Source: Spinellus fusiger (taxonomy: Eukaryota; Mucoromycota; Mucoromycetes; Mucorales; Phycomycetaceae). Taken from it: a stretch of 64,000 nt of DNA. The position numbers and the translations under genes are program-made. The stretch covers positions 26,314 to 90,313 of the forward strand of contig JALLLS010000114.1 of the NCBI GenBank assembly GCA_025094145.1, in the 5' to 3' direction. The notes beneath the pieces were generated by a model that searched no databases, was not told where the DNA came from, and saw only the letters and a list, made by a program, of their open reading frames with translations. The number at the start of each line of letters is the position of its first letter. Position 1 is the first letter of the stretch. Below, one piece after another: positions 22,166-34,240 of this stretch.

Positions 22166-23719
22166 AGCCATTGTCATTTCATATCGATTGTATCCATCTT
22201 TTATCTTAGCATCCTTTATATAGATCTACTCATGTATTAAATATCTTCATAAAAAACCACATAGAATTCAATGCCATTTTCTTTTTGAAAAATAAAATCA
22301 AAATCAAAATTATAACATCATTATCAATTCAATCTTTTCTTTGCATCTGCCATAAATCCAGATCTCCTTCAAGTACTAAGGGGTGATACATTTATTGTAT
22401 GTATACTATATTACAATATGCTTCCTTTTTATTTGTAATAATAATAATAATAATAACACCTAAATGTCTTTTACACCATTCATTTCATATAGCTAGAGTC
22501 TATCATTTATATTGACTAAAACTATACATTCTAATAAAAAAAAGCATCTATATACAAGACATTTAATTAGTACAACTACGATTTCTTGCTTTCTTCTTGT
22601 TTTCTGACTTGTTGTGTGCTCTGAGATTGAGTAATGTTACAGTGATTTCGTACAGACACTAATGAATACATCTTATACATAGGACAAGAGAAATTACCTG
22701 TATTGAGATAGATTTTCAAATTGAATTTTCTGAATCCTTGAAAAAGAAACAGATCTTGCTTTCAACTGTTTTAAAATGAATGAACATAGTGTGTTGATGG
22801 CCTCCACGACCTGTTCCTTGAAAACTATTAAGGTATATCTATTCAAATGTAAGAAACTGGATATTTTATTAGGATAGACATTCAAGTTAGACTTCGCATC
22901 CGGTCCTATAAAAGTGTTTTATTTTGTACTTCAATGGCCTTAGGATGGCTAACTGTATTTGCACTCTTTCTATAGCATTGAGAAGAAAGTAATTTAACCT
23001 CAATAGATGAATTATCTACTAATTTTCAAATAAGGTAGTATCTATTCAGGTACAGGTCTAGAATCAATCAAGGTACATTGAATAGAAACTCGATCTAATT
23101 TATGATATTCAAGATAAGTAAACAAGTCTGATCATTATTATACAGTCTTAAAAAGAAAATTGTTGTGTATTGTAAGATTTAATGGCCTCTCTCTCTACTT
23201 TGTACCACTGGAGAACAGATTATTTATATTTCTAAGCATGCAAACTTTTAAATTGGAATAAAGATTGCACTACAGGAAGAATTGATTTAGATGGCGATGC
23301 CTTGTCAAAGTCTTCACGTGAAAATAGAAGGGCCTAAGTTTTTTTTATCTCTGTGTAATCAGTAAAATCGAGCTACAATGCTCCGATAATAGCAGATGCT
23401 GTACGGTATACTAATAAATGTACCGCCTGTCTTTGAATATAGCAACAGATCTCATCGTAAATGATAAAAGACATGATTAGTAGATTGTAGATGAATGATA
23501 AAGATATCAATACAAACTAAGGGAAAACAAATCCTCTACTGTTTCAAACCCAGAGAAATCTTTATCACTATATTATCCATTGTAAATACAAAGAGGTCTC
23601 TTATTAGTCTATTACTTTGACACTATATCAGACAGTAAAGTAGTATTGGTCAAGTCACAGTCTAATTTTTATGTTTGTTAATGAAGACATATTCAGATAC
23701 ACTATTTTATAAGGAAAAC
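22166..23719. other. Intergenic DNA, no gene seen
   Basis: About 1.5 kb without a supported ORF. An (AAT)n microsatellite lies at about 22436-22456. Confidence 0.5.
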
Positions 23720-24613
23720 TTAATTTATTTCATCAATTTGTAAAAGGTGAGCTTGATAAGTAGATTGGTCCTGCTCATGCTTAACTTCTTCATTGTCTAG
23801 AGTGGTTTGTAGCTCTTCTATCAAGTTATCCAAATCATCTTCCTTGGTACTTATGCATAAATTCTCTTTATCTTTTATGGACTCAAGAGTGCCGTTTTCC
23901 CTGAACCTCTTCAAGATGTTGTAAGCAGTATCCTGGCTAGTGCCCACTATTGAAGCTATCTTCCTTTGGCTGAGTCCATTGTTAATGTGTTCATGTACGA
24001 TAGTGTTACGCATGTCTTCATCAATACGTTTTCCCTTTTCACAAGTCTTATGTGGAATTCCAGTACTAAGTGTATGCTTCTTCAATATTTTACCAACAGC
24101 TGTTCGGTGAATGCCAACCATGGCAGCTATCTTTTCTTGAGTGAGTCCATTGTTAATGTGTTCATGTACGATAGTTTTGCGCATGTCTTCATCAACACGT
24201 TTTCCCTTTTTACAAGTCTTATGTGGAATTCCAGTACTAAGTGTATGCTTCTTCAATATTTTACCAACAGCTGTTCGGTGAATGCCAACCATAGCAGCTA
24301 TCTCCTTTTGAGTGAGTCCATTGACCTTGTGTTCATGTACGATAGTGTTGCGCATGTCTTCATCAACACGTTTCCCCATCTCACAAGTCTTAAAGGGAAT
24401 TCCAGTACTAAGTGTATTCTCCTTCAATATTTTACCAACAGTCCATCTACTGGTGCCCACCATGGCAGCTATCTTTTCTTGAGTGAGACCATTGACCTTA
24501 TTCTCATGTATAACAGTGTTGCGCATGTCTTCATCAACACGTCTCCCCCTTTTTACGAGTTTTATGGGGAACTCCGGTGCTAAGTGTTTCTTCAGTGGTG
24601 TCTGTTTGCTCAT
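23720..24613 (-). CDS. Tandem helix-turn-helix repeat protein (four 57-residue units)
   Basis: The open frame of 297 residues contains four near-identical 57-residue (171-bp) units. Each has a basic start, GKRVDEDMRNTIVHEHKVNG, an HTH-like core (LTQKEIAAMVGIHRTAVGKILKK) and the linker HTLSTGIPHKT. The core resembles the N-terminal DNA-binding HTH of Tc1-type transposases, including those in this window (VNGTSQVVISARFGV...VSRIVKRY). No catalytic domain follows; the C-terminal 50 residues are acidic and Gln/Glu-rich. The gene at 61773-62897 is a paralogue with five units. Compared with it, the expected N-terminus (TAANEQTD...) is present in another frame from an ATG at 24650, separated by one extra base in a G run near 24546-24550, so the current start is probably not the ancestral one. 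A sequence-specific multi-site DNA-binding role is inference. Confidence 0.65.
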   Translation of the reverse strand: MSKQTPLKKHLAPEFPIKLVKRGRRVDEDMRNTVIHENKVNGLTQEKIAAMVGTSRWTVGKILKENTLSTGIPFKTCEMGKRVDEDMRNTIVHEHKVNGLTQKEIAAMVGIHRTAVGKILKKHTLSTGIPHKTCKKGKRVDEDMRKTIVHEHINNGLTQEKIAAMVGIHRTAVGKILKKHTLSTGIPHKTCEKGKRIDEDMRNTIVHEHINNGLSQRKIASIVGTSQDTAYNILKRFRENGTLESIKDKENLCISTKEDDLDNLIEELQTTLDNEEVKHEQDQSTYQAHLLQIDEIN

Positions 24614-24650
24614 TAGCAGCCGTTTGTTTGATGAGTGAAGTGGTAAGCAT

Positions 24651-26781
24651 TAAGGAAAGTGTCGAATACACTGCAGTTTGGATAAATTATTATTCGGGAA
24701 ATGAAAATATGACTGTGATATACACAGAGTAGTTAGGATTTTCACTGCTTGGATATTCTTCCCTTCTCTTCATTAGAATAAAGCAATCCAGCTACACCAA
24801 GTCATTCGTGAGGAAAAGTTCGGCTATTTGACTCTCTACATAGAAACACCTTTTTATAATTATTATTAAAAGACCAATATATATTATCAGCTAATACATG
24901 TATTTTATTCTATTCATCTTACTATTCTAGTGGCTTTGATCTGATTAAAAATATAGCACGACTCTGCACAGGCACAGAGATATAGATCTTGGACTTATTT
25001 ATTTATAAATAATAAACGCTATTTGTTATTTATACTTATAACTTATAAGAAGTCTAATGTCTATCTAAAGAAGACTATTTTAAATTTGAAAATCCTTAAA
25101 ATTTGTTTTCCTTTCAGTTTAGTATGGGATAAAATGGTCAAATGTAGAGTACTGAACAAATAGTACTTATAAACAAACATCCCCCCTTCTTTTTTTTTTT
25201 AATTTATAAAATATTTAAAGTTTTTATCTAGAAGATTCATAAAATGATAACATTATGGAGATGAAGTCTGAAAACTGAAAGTATGCGTGCTTGGGCTTTG
25301 AAACAACAACCTTCTTTCTGTTACTCAATATAGTCTTGTAGAAGTAGCATAAAGAGATGGAGACTATCTTTATATTTTTAGCTAGAACTTATTTAATATT
25401 GATCACCATCAATCTACAACTAATGATACTGATTAACTTACTACTATTTATCCAAGAAGATAGAATAAGTTGTAATGCTATTAATAACAAATATTAACTT
25501 TATTTCTTAACCTTGAGCCAAATTATAATCATAAATCAGACAGACAGTTCTTTATAGTAAGCATCTGGCTTTCTTTTTGTTTCATTCAAGGGCACATAAC
25601 CCATCAATCCATCTTCTTACCTTACTTGCAAAGAGCATTCATTCTCCTTAACTGAATGTATAGGTTGAATACATGAGATATAATAGTTACAGCTATATGC
25701 ACCATAGGACACTATCATAGGTGAGAGGACAAACTATAGCTCTACTAACCTTATTTTTCATAATCATGAATATAAATTAAAGTATTAACCTTTATAAGCA
25801 CCACAGCTTAATTCAATCAAAAGGAGGAATAGTCTAAGAGTGTTCTTGACTAGAGTGTTCTCCAAGAGTGTTCATCACACTGTTTCCAAGATAGATGGGC
25901 TATATCAACCTATCCTGCATGAATATATAAATATTTATAAACAAACCAACATTTATGCATTATGAGCATTCGTTTTAATGCCATTCTGTCTTTCACTATT
26001 TCTATTGGATCATCATCTTTGTCCATCGATGCGTGTACTTTATAACATCTGTAATAATGCATGTAAATGATAAGGGAGAAATATGAGAATAAAGGAAACT
26101 AGAAACTAGACAGTAGCAGTAGCAAAAAGTGAGTTTAGTAAAGATATTTTATTGTAAAGTGGAATTCAGCCTCTAAATACCCCAAAGAGTACCAAGACTA
26201 TAGATTTTATACTGTGTTTTTTTTTGTGGACTATAATGACAGGCTACACATAATGGCTGTAATTGAGGGTTAGAGTGCTTGTATTAGTAGACACTTAATT
26301 TACTGCTTATAACATTAATAAACAGAGAAACAGGTCATCCACTTATAACATACCTGTTTTATATTTATATATTTATATGTTTATATATGTTTATATGTTT
26401 ATAAATATAAAGTGAATAAGCACTTCCCAAGGACATCTACCCAGAAGAAAAAGAAAAAGAAAAAGAAACAGATGATTCTCAAGAATCCAACCAGAGTCTA
26501 TTTTCACACTTACTTTTGCGATGCAAGGCCTTGACTTTCTTGCTTAAGAGTCGAGCAAATCACAGTAATGCACGTCTGAATAGAGGCAAGTCGGCATTCC
26601 TCCACGTTTCTTTGTCTTGAACCCAGCTTAACACAAAAGGGGCATGGACGCGACTCTTACTCCTGCTAGTTTTCCATGTTAAGATCCACATGCTTATTTT
26701 AAAACAGCGGTCTGGCTTATAATGGGCTAAAATAGCAGCATAACACTGAGCTTTTTCTTTCTTCTATCTATCCAAATTACT
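24651..26781. other. Intergenic DNA, no gene seen
   Basis: The first 100 bp (24651-24740) resemble the sequence upstream of the second tandem-HTH gene (62880-62960), so a shared promoter was duplicated with the gene. The rest is AT-rich with no supported ORF. Short purine tracts lie near 26447-26470, and the last 250 bp precede AGM1. Confidence 0.5.
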
Positions 26782-29019
26782 ATGTCTTTCTTTGACTACG
26801 ACGCTATTAAGAGCAGCATTGTCTCTCACAGGGTTGAAGAATACACCTATACCTATGGTACTGCTGGTTTCCGCACAAAGTGAGTAGCAGTGGTAATAGC
26901 AATAGTGGTACGAGTCATAGCAGACGAGTCTTTCTGTCTTTCTGTCTCTCTGTCTATAGAATCATATAAAAGAAATGAAGAAATGAGAACGCGTAACTCA
27001 TCCTTTTGTTCAGAGCTGATTTGTTGGACTCCGTGATGTACAAGGTGGGTATTCTTGGCACCCTCCGTTCCAAGAAGCTCAACGGTGCTACCATTGGTGT
27101 TATGATCACTGCTTCCCACAATCCAGAGGAGGTAAATCCATTCTTTTAGGAATATGTGTTCACACAATGTCATTATTAGGATAACGGTGTAAAACTTGTG
27201 GATCCTCGAGGTGAAATGCTTGAACAGTCCTGGGAGGCATATGCAACAAGCCTTGCAAATGCTAAGGATGGCGAAACTCTGGCTACTGTTGTAGAAGAGA
27301 TTGTGGCCGCTAACAAGATCAACATTGAGAATGAAGGTGCCGTTATTTACGGTTATGATACAAGGTAAATAGATTCACACACACAAAAGAAAGAAAGACA
27401 GAAAGAAAGTGTAAACAAACATAGATAGACTCATTTGTGTTTGTTTTTGTTCAACAGACCAAGCTGCGCAGAACTTGTGCAGTGTTTAGAACTAGGATTG
27501 AAGGTCTCTGGTGCAAAGGCAACTAACTTTGGTTTGAAGACTACACCTATGCTCCACTACCTTGTGCGTTGTATTAACACAGCCAACACAAGCGATTCTT
27601 ATGGTGAGCCTACTGAGGAGGGCTACTACAAAAAGTTATCCGATGCATTCAAGGCATCTGTGGTAAGATGGCACTGTGCATCAATTATAAATGACTTTGC
27701 ATACTTACATTGATGATAGAAAGGAAAAGCACATCTTTCTCCTCTCTTTGTAGACTGTGCCAATGGTGTGGGTGCACCTAAGCTTAAAGAGTTTCTCAAG
27801 TTCCTTCCTGAGGATGTCTTCTCTACAGTGGTATTGAATGATGATACAACCACTCTTGGTAAACTCAACAAGAATGTAAGCACACATTACCATGGATCTA
27901 AAGACTTGAACCTAATGATTATACTTAGTGTGGTGCTGATTATGTCAAGACCCAGCAAAGGGCTCCTCTTGGCACTACTATCTCTATTGGTGACAGATTC
28001 TGTTCTTATGATGGTGATGCTGACCGTATTGTTTACTATTACGTTGACTCCAGTAAGTAGTTGGCAGGTGTAGATAAGCGTAGAGCTCATATCTTTTGTA
28101 CAGACGGTGTATTCAAACTCTTGGATGGTGACAAGATTGCTGGTCTTGCTGCCATGTTCATTATTGAGCTTGTGCGTGATGCTGGTATTGAGTCCATTAA
28201 GGTTGGTGTAGTACAGACAGCCTATGCCAATGGAAGCTCTACAAACTATCTTAGCAAAGTATTGGTAAGTGAGGTTTATTATTGAAGAAATACTCATTGT
28301 CGGCTATAGAATGTGCCTGTGTCTTGCGTTGCTACTGGTGTAAAGCATTTGCACCATGAAGCAGAAAAGTACGATGTTGGTGTTTACTTTGAGGCCAATG
28401 GTCACGGCACTGTTCTTTTCAGCCCAGAGGCACTCAACACAATCAAAACAACAGAGGCGTAAGTAGTAGATCTATTTTATAGGAAACAAAGATTAACATC
28501 AACCTCTCCTAGTAAAACACCTGCTCAGAAGGATGCTATTGATCAGCTCAAGGCCTTGACTGAATTGATCAACCAGACTGTGGGAGATGCTATTTCTGAT
28601 ATGCTTTTGGTGGAGACCATCTTGACCAACCGTCAATGGGGCTGTGAAGAATGGGACCAGGCCTACACTGATCTTACGAACCGTCTGATCAGAGTGGTGG
28701 TGAAGGATAGATACATCTTCAAGACTACAAATGCAGAGCGCCAGCTTGTTGAGCCTGTGGGTCTCCAAGAAGAGATTGATAGCATTGTAGCCAAATATAC
28801 TAGCGGACGTTCCTTTGTTCGGTAATTACTCCTGAGCTATCATCATGGGGCAGCTATCTTACTGTCTATTTGTTCTATAGTGCTTCAGGAACAGAAGACG
28901 CCGTTCGTGTGTATGCTGAGGCTGCTACTCGCGCAGAAACCGATGATTTGGCAGCAAAAGTAGCCCAGCTTGTGTATGACCGTGCTGGTGGTCTTGGTGT
29001 CCGTCCTCTTTCTGCCTAA
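26782..29019 (+). CDS. AGM1: Phosphoacetylglucosamine mutase
   Basis: Interconverts GlcNAc-6-phosphate and GlcNAc-1-phosphate in cytosolic UDP-GlcNAc synthesis, feeding chitin, GPI anchors and N-glycans. Ten exons fit: 26782-26879, 27014-27131, 27180-27364, 27458-27662, 27720-27875, 27929-28052, 28104-28264, 28310-28458, 28513-28821 and 28881-29019. They give 547 residues, the usual family length. The active-site TASHNP (phospho-Ser about 67), the metal loop DGDADR (282-287), the sugar-binding EANGHGT (377-383) and the phosphate-binding RASGTE (502-507) are all intact. Most introns are 45-57 nt; the first two long ones (134 and 93 nt) are near the 5' end. Its 3' end faces the peptidase gene 271 bp away. 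Confidence 0.95.
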
Positions 29020-29290
29020 GCATAGCAGTTTAATAGTTAAAAAGCATCCATAGCACAAACAAACAAACAAACAAATTCACACACATATCCTCATAAAACA
29101 TAAAACATAAACACTCTTCTGATTCCAATATTTATTTTTATTAAATCAGCCCACTCTGGCTAACCGTAGAAACCAGCCAAGTTAGTGACAGAATGTTATA
29201 AAAGTACTGCTTGGATAGGAGCCAAAAATCCAATACTACATCCATCGCTCACTTGTATAACTACCAAGTACCATGTATTTCTATCTTAAT

Positions 29291-32200
29291 TTATATGTGC
29301 CACACTTGAACAACAGCACTCAACCAAGCAGGTGCTGTCCATGCTGGTATCGATTTACGAATCTCAGCCAGTACACCAACACCAGCCAACAAACGCTCTT
29401 TTCCTGTCCCAGGGAAGTTCTCTCTCTCCATGCCAGTAAACTCCAGTCGCATTTTCCACTCTCCACGCTCTGCTAGAGGACGTTCAGCTTCAGGTACTTT
29501 TACAGCCAAGTTGAATTTCCAACCATCACTGCCATACCCACTGATATGGCGTATAATGTAATGTATGCTAATGTCTTCAGGATCCTGCCCCTCAATATCC
29601 CACTGTGTTATATGGCCATCAAAGTTAACAATGTTCCATATGTAGGTAGGGGCCACATAAAGAACAGTGAAAGATCGAATGCCTGTGACTGGATCATACA
29701 CATCATTATGAACAGCAACAGAAGGAAATGGAGCTGACATGAGTTCCAAAAGAGGTGTGTTCTTCACTTCTTGGCTCAGTCGAGAACGAACAAATGGTTC
29801 AGAATCAAAGGTATAGCCTCCCAAAAAGGCACCAAAAGGATGAACAACATCCCAATCACTAGCTCCTCCAAAGAGACGAGCCTGGCTGGCGGGTACACCC
29901 AAGGTGTGTTCTATTGTCTCCACAATGGCCTGAATATGGGGTCCACGGTCTGCCTGTGCAATGCTTATGGATATCTCACCCGAAGTCAAGTTTTTCAAGT
30001 GTTGAACAAAGCTAATCAATCAATCAATAGATGGATGGTATTCATAGTATCATTATAATAATTAGCAGAAGAAGAGGTAAAAGTATTAGACTTACATTCT
30101 CTTGGGATGAAGATCGTCGTATGGAAATGCCCAGCCACCATAAGAACCACCACTCAATAGTACTACCACAAGTACAGCCCCTTGAAGAGCAAGAAGAACA
30201 AAAAGGACCTTGGCAAGAACAGCCTTTCCAAAGCGATGAACATGGGCAAGAATGGGAATCGTAGTCAGGAAAGTAACCATACCAAAGAGTATAGATATAA
30301 TGCTATCTACAGGTGTCTCTACTCCCATACGGCCTGTCAATGGCACAAATATATCTATAAGAAAATAGGTGTAGCTGTTGTATAAAAGTGCGACGGGGAA
30401 GACACTCAAAAGATAAGTGAGTGAGTGTACTTTGGGCTGCCGAATCTTCTTTCTCTGGTCAGTTGTAAAGCAAAACTCATTCATGGCAGCAGCAAAGAGC
30501 AGAACAATAGTAAACAGCCATAGTAGATAGGAGCTAGCAATACTGAAGTAGGTTGCGATGAATGTGAAGGATACAAATGTCATCAGCAGAGAGATGAAGA
30601 CACCGTACTCCATGTCTACATGCTGAGGACCAGGAAGAAGGTAGGTAAGGTACTGAACGCCATATGATCCGATGAAAGAGACAGGACCAAAGATAATAAA
30701 AGGGTACCACTCCCTAGAGAACCAGCACATGTTGCGTTCTATAGCAGAAGAGGTGATGAAAAGGGCCACGGTGATAGGAAGAAACAGGGATCCAGCAAGA
30801 CTGAGGTAGATGGATACAATCGATTTGGCGTATGCAGTAAGAATATTGCCTCTAGTTCTATACGGAGAGGATTGACTGGTTTTCTGTACAATATGGATGA
30901 AGAAGATGACAGAGGCAATAATAGTGATCGACTGTAGAATCAAGGCTGTCTGCCAAGAGTAGGATACAAAGAATAATCCTGTCACTGTAAGCAATGCTAT
31001 TGTTGTTCAGTTACCTTGGACATCAAAGAATACAGTGTCGCTTGTCTGTTCCATGCCTTCTAATGTCGTATTCAGTGCCAAATAGTTGACGATGGCCAAT
31101 GTATTCTCTCCCAAGTGCTGAATGGATCCAGGAGAAAGATGCTTCACTGTATCCAAATGAGTGTGGTATAAGTATGAATTCTTATAGATAGCCATGTCCA
31201 TTCCAGTGAGATTGCCATACTGAACAAACTGTCTAAAGTCAGTATCTGACAGGATCAGCCCAGTACGGAATACATCATTTGCCTGTTCATGGATGAGTCA
31301 TGGAAACATGTCAAAGAAACATATCAAAGAAACATACCAAAACAGTGCCATGAGGATAAGGTGCCTGCTTATAGGCCTCTACCATTTCTCTTGCATTGGC
31401 TTGGAATAGAATCTCGGTGCCTGTTGTTCCGCATGAATCAATATTGACTACTGTCCGAATCCTAATAATAACAATAATAGTAAGCATTGTGCATTGTATT
31501 ATTAATCAATTGCTTACGAATCCTTAAGTTCATGCTTAGTAATAAACATATGAGAAGCATCTTGAAGGGTTTCTTCAGCACCATTAAATACTAATGAAGG
31601 AAAGAAAAAGAAAACAGTTATTGACCCAATAAAAGATGGGAAATACACCATTGCTTACAGAATACAATAGAGTTTTTGTAGCTTCTCCAGTCTCTTTGAC
31701 TCAAAACACGGATAAGTTCAAGCATGACAGCTGTTCCCGAGCCATCATCACTAGCTCCTGGGGATCCAATGGCAGTATCAAAATGCGAATTCATCAGAAC
31801 GGCATTCTTCTCACAAGACCGATCTCCCGAGCCATTCAATGGGCAGGAGAGACGAACAATGATGTTGGTGATGTTGGTGTACTGCTTTAAGACCACTAAC
31901 ACAATGAGTTCTCTATTCTATATAGACCACCTTACTTTTATCCAAGATATCAAAGCGATGACTACCTGACTCTTGCTGTGTCCAAATGTCAAATTTGGGT
32001 GCATGAAGGATACCTTGTGCATTTTGTTTATAGGATTGTACCATATCATGCAAATACTCAAATGTTTTTTGTTCCTCAGCGGTGCCTACAAGACCTATAC
32101 ACTTATCAATCTCTCTTCTAGTCCATTCTGCTTACGATAGCCAATTGTATCACTCAGATAAGACATTGTTTCTACTGCATTGTACTCAGAGAACTCGTCT

Positions 32201-32403
32201 TTTTGAGGTGGAAGTAGGTTGCGGTGTGTTTTTGGTGCGGGAAGTCTATAGTGGAAATATCTGGCAATAAGACAGGCCACTATGCAGTACACGAGTAGAC
32301 GCGTCCATGATTTTAGTGCCCCTGGTCGTTCTGTGAGTGAGGCAGCTACACTGGACTGTTTTATTGTTTTATCTACAGTCGTCGGCCTTTTTGATATCAC
32401 CAT
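29291..32403 (-). CDS. Membrane-bound M28 zinc metallopeptidase (ERMP1/Pff1-like)
   Basis: A multi-pass endomembrane aminopeptidase-type protein, related to vacuolar Pff1 of yeasts and ER metallopeptidase 1 of animals. Eight exons fit, 5' to 3' on the minus strand: 32403-32136, 32094-31936, 31895-31659, 31590-31518, 31461-31338, 31282-31015, 30984-30096 and 30011-29291, giving about 912 residues. An N-terminal transmembrane helix (about 35-50) precedes the lumenal peptidase domain. This shows HFD (His180, Asp182), ASDDG (192-193), NGAEE (Glu227/228), NIDS (Asp254) and HTHLDT (His329), the complete two-zinc M28 set. Several transmembrane helices (about 375-670) and a C-terminal lumenal domain follow. 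Three introns are only 40-41 nt. Substrate unknown. Confidence 0.9.
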
Positions 32404-32842
32404 AACTATGCAAAAAGATGAAAGAGAGAAAGGAGAGAGAAAAAAAAGAGAAAAAAAAGAGAAAAAAAAAGAGAAAAAAGAAAAGAGAAAAAAAAAGAAT
32501 CGAACTCCACACTAGAAATGGGGTTTTTAACTAACAGCAATAGCAGAGATAAATAGATAAATAAATAGATAAATAGATAGATAAATACATAAATAGATAG
32601 ATAAATACATAAATACATAAATACATAAATAGATAGATAAATAGATAAATAGATAAATACATAGTTAAATAAATAGTTAAATAGTTAAATAGACAGATAA
32701 ATAAATAAATAAATAGTTAAATAGACAGATAAATAAATAAATAAATAGTTAAATAGACAGATAAATAAATAAATAAATAGTTAAATAGACAGATAAATAG
32801 ATAAATAAATAAATAGACAGATAGATAGATGAGTAAGCAGCC
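32404..32842. repeat. Purine tract and ATAA/GATA tetranucleotide microsatellite
   Basis: Immediately upstream of the peptidase start codon lies an almost pure A/G tract (about 32410-32500). After it comes roughly 290 bp of tetranucleotide repeats of the types ATAA, ATAG and ACAG (about 32543-32835), with higher-order units of AATAGTTAAATAGACAGATA. No coding potential. Confidence 0.85.
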
Positions 32843-33800
32843 TCATTACTCTTACGCTATTTCCTACTCCTTGCTTATCTATTCTTTAAGAAACAAGGTA
32901 GTCGTTATTGCTCGTCTCGTCACACATCAATGGTATCTAGTCTGGGTCTGTACTTGGCTCTATAGGACAGAAGCAATAGACGCTGTAACTACCAATGGTT
33001 CTTTATGGATAAATAGTTTATAACTTTCAAATCTGTTTACTATTTGTTTTCCATCACTCAAAATGATAAACTCGTCCTTTTGATACAGGGTGGCTGTGTT
33101 GGTAGTAAGGTAACTAAGAGATGGATACAATCACCCCTCTTTCCTTTTTTTTTCTTTTCTTTCCTTTTTTCTGTTACGAAAAAGACACTCTAATCTCAGT
33201 GCTAGTGGCATTGTAATTCAAGGTAGTGGTAGATCAAAGAGACGTGCAGGAATAGAGAGAGCCACTACGAACACAAAAACCATACACAAAAGAGGGAATT
33301 AGGGAATGTGCTTGACAAGAGTGGTCTTTCTGAAGTAGCAGAAAGAGTGATAACGGAGACCGAAGAGTGTTCACCAACAATAGTGACAAAGAACCAGAAG
33401 AATATGTAACCTGTAGTGTTACAGAGGAAAAGGAAAGTTGTGATAATCATGATAATAAGAGAATAGCTGTCCATTTCAATATTTAAAGTGAGCTTAGCCT
33501 CTCCACTACAATTCAAAAGAGACCAAAGATAATTGTTTATTAAAAAGGTCTACACTGATATATACACACACTATTTGCAGTGGAATACTTGTGATATGTC
33601 TCTAGCCATTTCATTTAGACTAGTCAATGTCTCATTGCATCCCAAGCCGACAGATGGCTATTCCTGTCCATTATTACAACGACCTCAAGTTCATAAAGTG
33701 CTGTGGTTGGATCGACACAGAAGGTAGTGGTGTTTCCTCCGTAAAACAGAATCTAAATTCAATTTCCAGTCGTTACATGCATTAATCTTAATTGTTCAAT
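32843..33800. other. Intergenic DNA with one doubtful small ORF
   Basis: The only ORF of note is on the minus strand, 33265-33474. From its first ATG it would encode 69 residues with one strongly hydrophobic helix (SLIIMIITTFLFLCNTTGYI). I recognise no family and see no clear promoter, so I leave it as a possible small membrane protein only. Confidence 0.3.
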
Positions 33801-33804
33801 TCTA

Positions 33805-34014
33805 GATAGTAATAATAGTAATAATAATAGTAATAATAATAGTAATAATAATAGTAATAATAATAGTAATAATAATAGTAATAATAATAGTAATAATAAT
33901 AGTAATAACAATAACAATAACAATAACAATAATAATAACAATAACCATAATAATAATAACAATAATAATAATAATAACAATAATAATAATAATAACAATA
34001 ATAATAATAATAAC

Positions 34015-34055
<41 letters not shown>
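33805..34055. repeat. (TAA)n trinucleotide microsatellite
   Basis: About 250 bp of imperfect trinucleotide repeats: TAATAATAG units first, then AATAAC/ACAATA units, then pure AAT. It ends about 190 bp upstream of the FAR1/MULE gene. It generates artefactual poly-Leu, poly-Tyr and poly-Ile frames on the minus strand. Confidence 0.9.
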
Positions 34056-34059
<4 letters not shown>

Positions 34060-34240
34060 CCTGCAGAGTTGCCTCAAGTCGTGACGTGGAAACAGTGTCC
34101 ATTGCAGTCACACCAAATAAATAATAGACCGACCACAGCCAAATACAGTAAGCTATTCTTTACTGACAGTACCTCTGCTTCTAATATAAGTATTACTGTC
34201 ACCAAGCAATAAATACTATATATATAAATAACAAAAAAAA

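Noticed and set aside
23966..24583. Long ORF antisense to the first poly-HTH gene (and 61992-62870 antisense to the second)
   Set aside because: These follow from the periodic 171-bp repeat on the other strand; composition is Phe/Ser/Asn-rich and shows no motif.
33265..33474. Possible small single-helix membrane protein
   Set aside because: No family, promoter or homologue evident; mentioned only within the intergenic entry.
33759..34111. Poly-Leu, poly-Tyr and poly-Ile ORFs
   Set aside because: Translations of a trinucleotide microsatellite.
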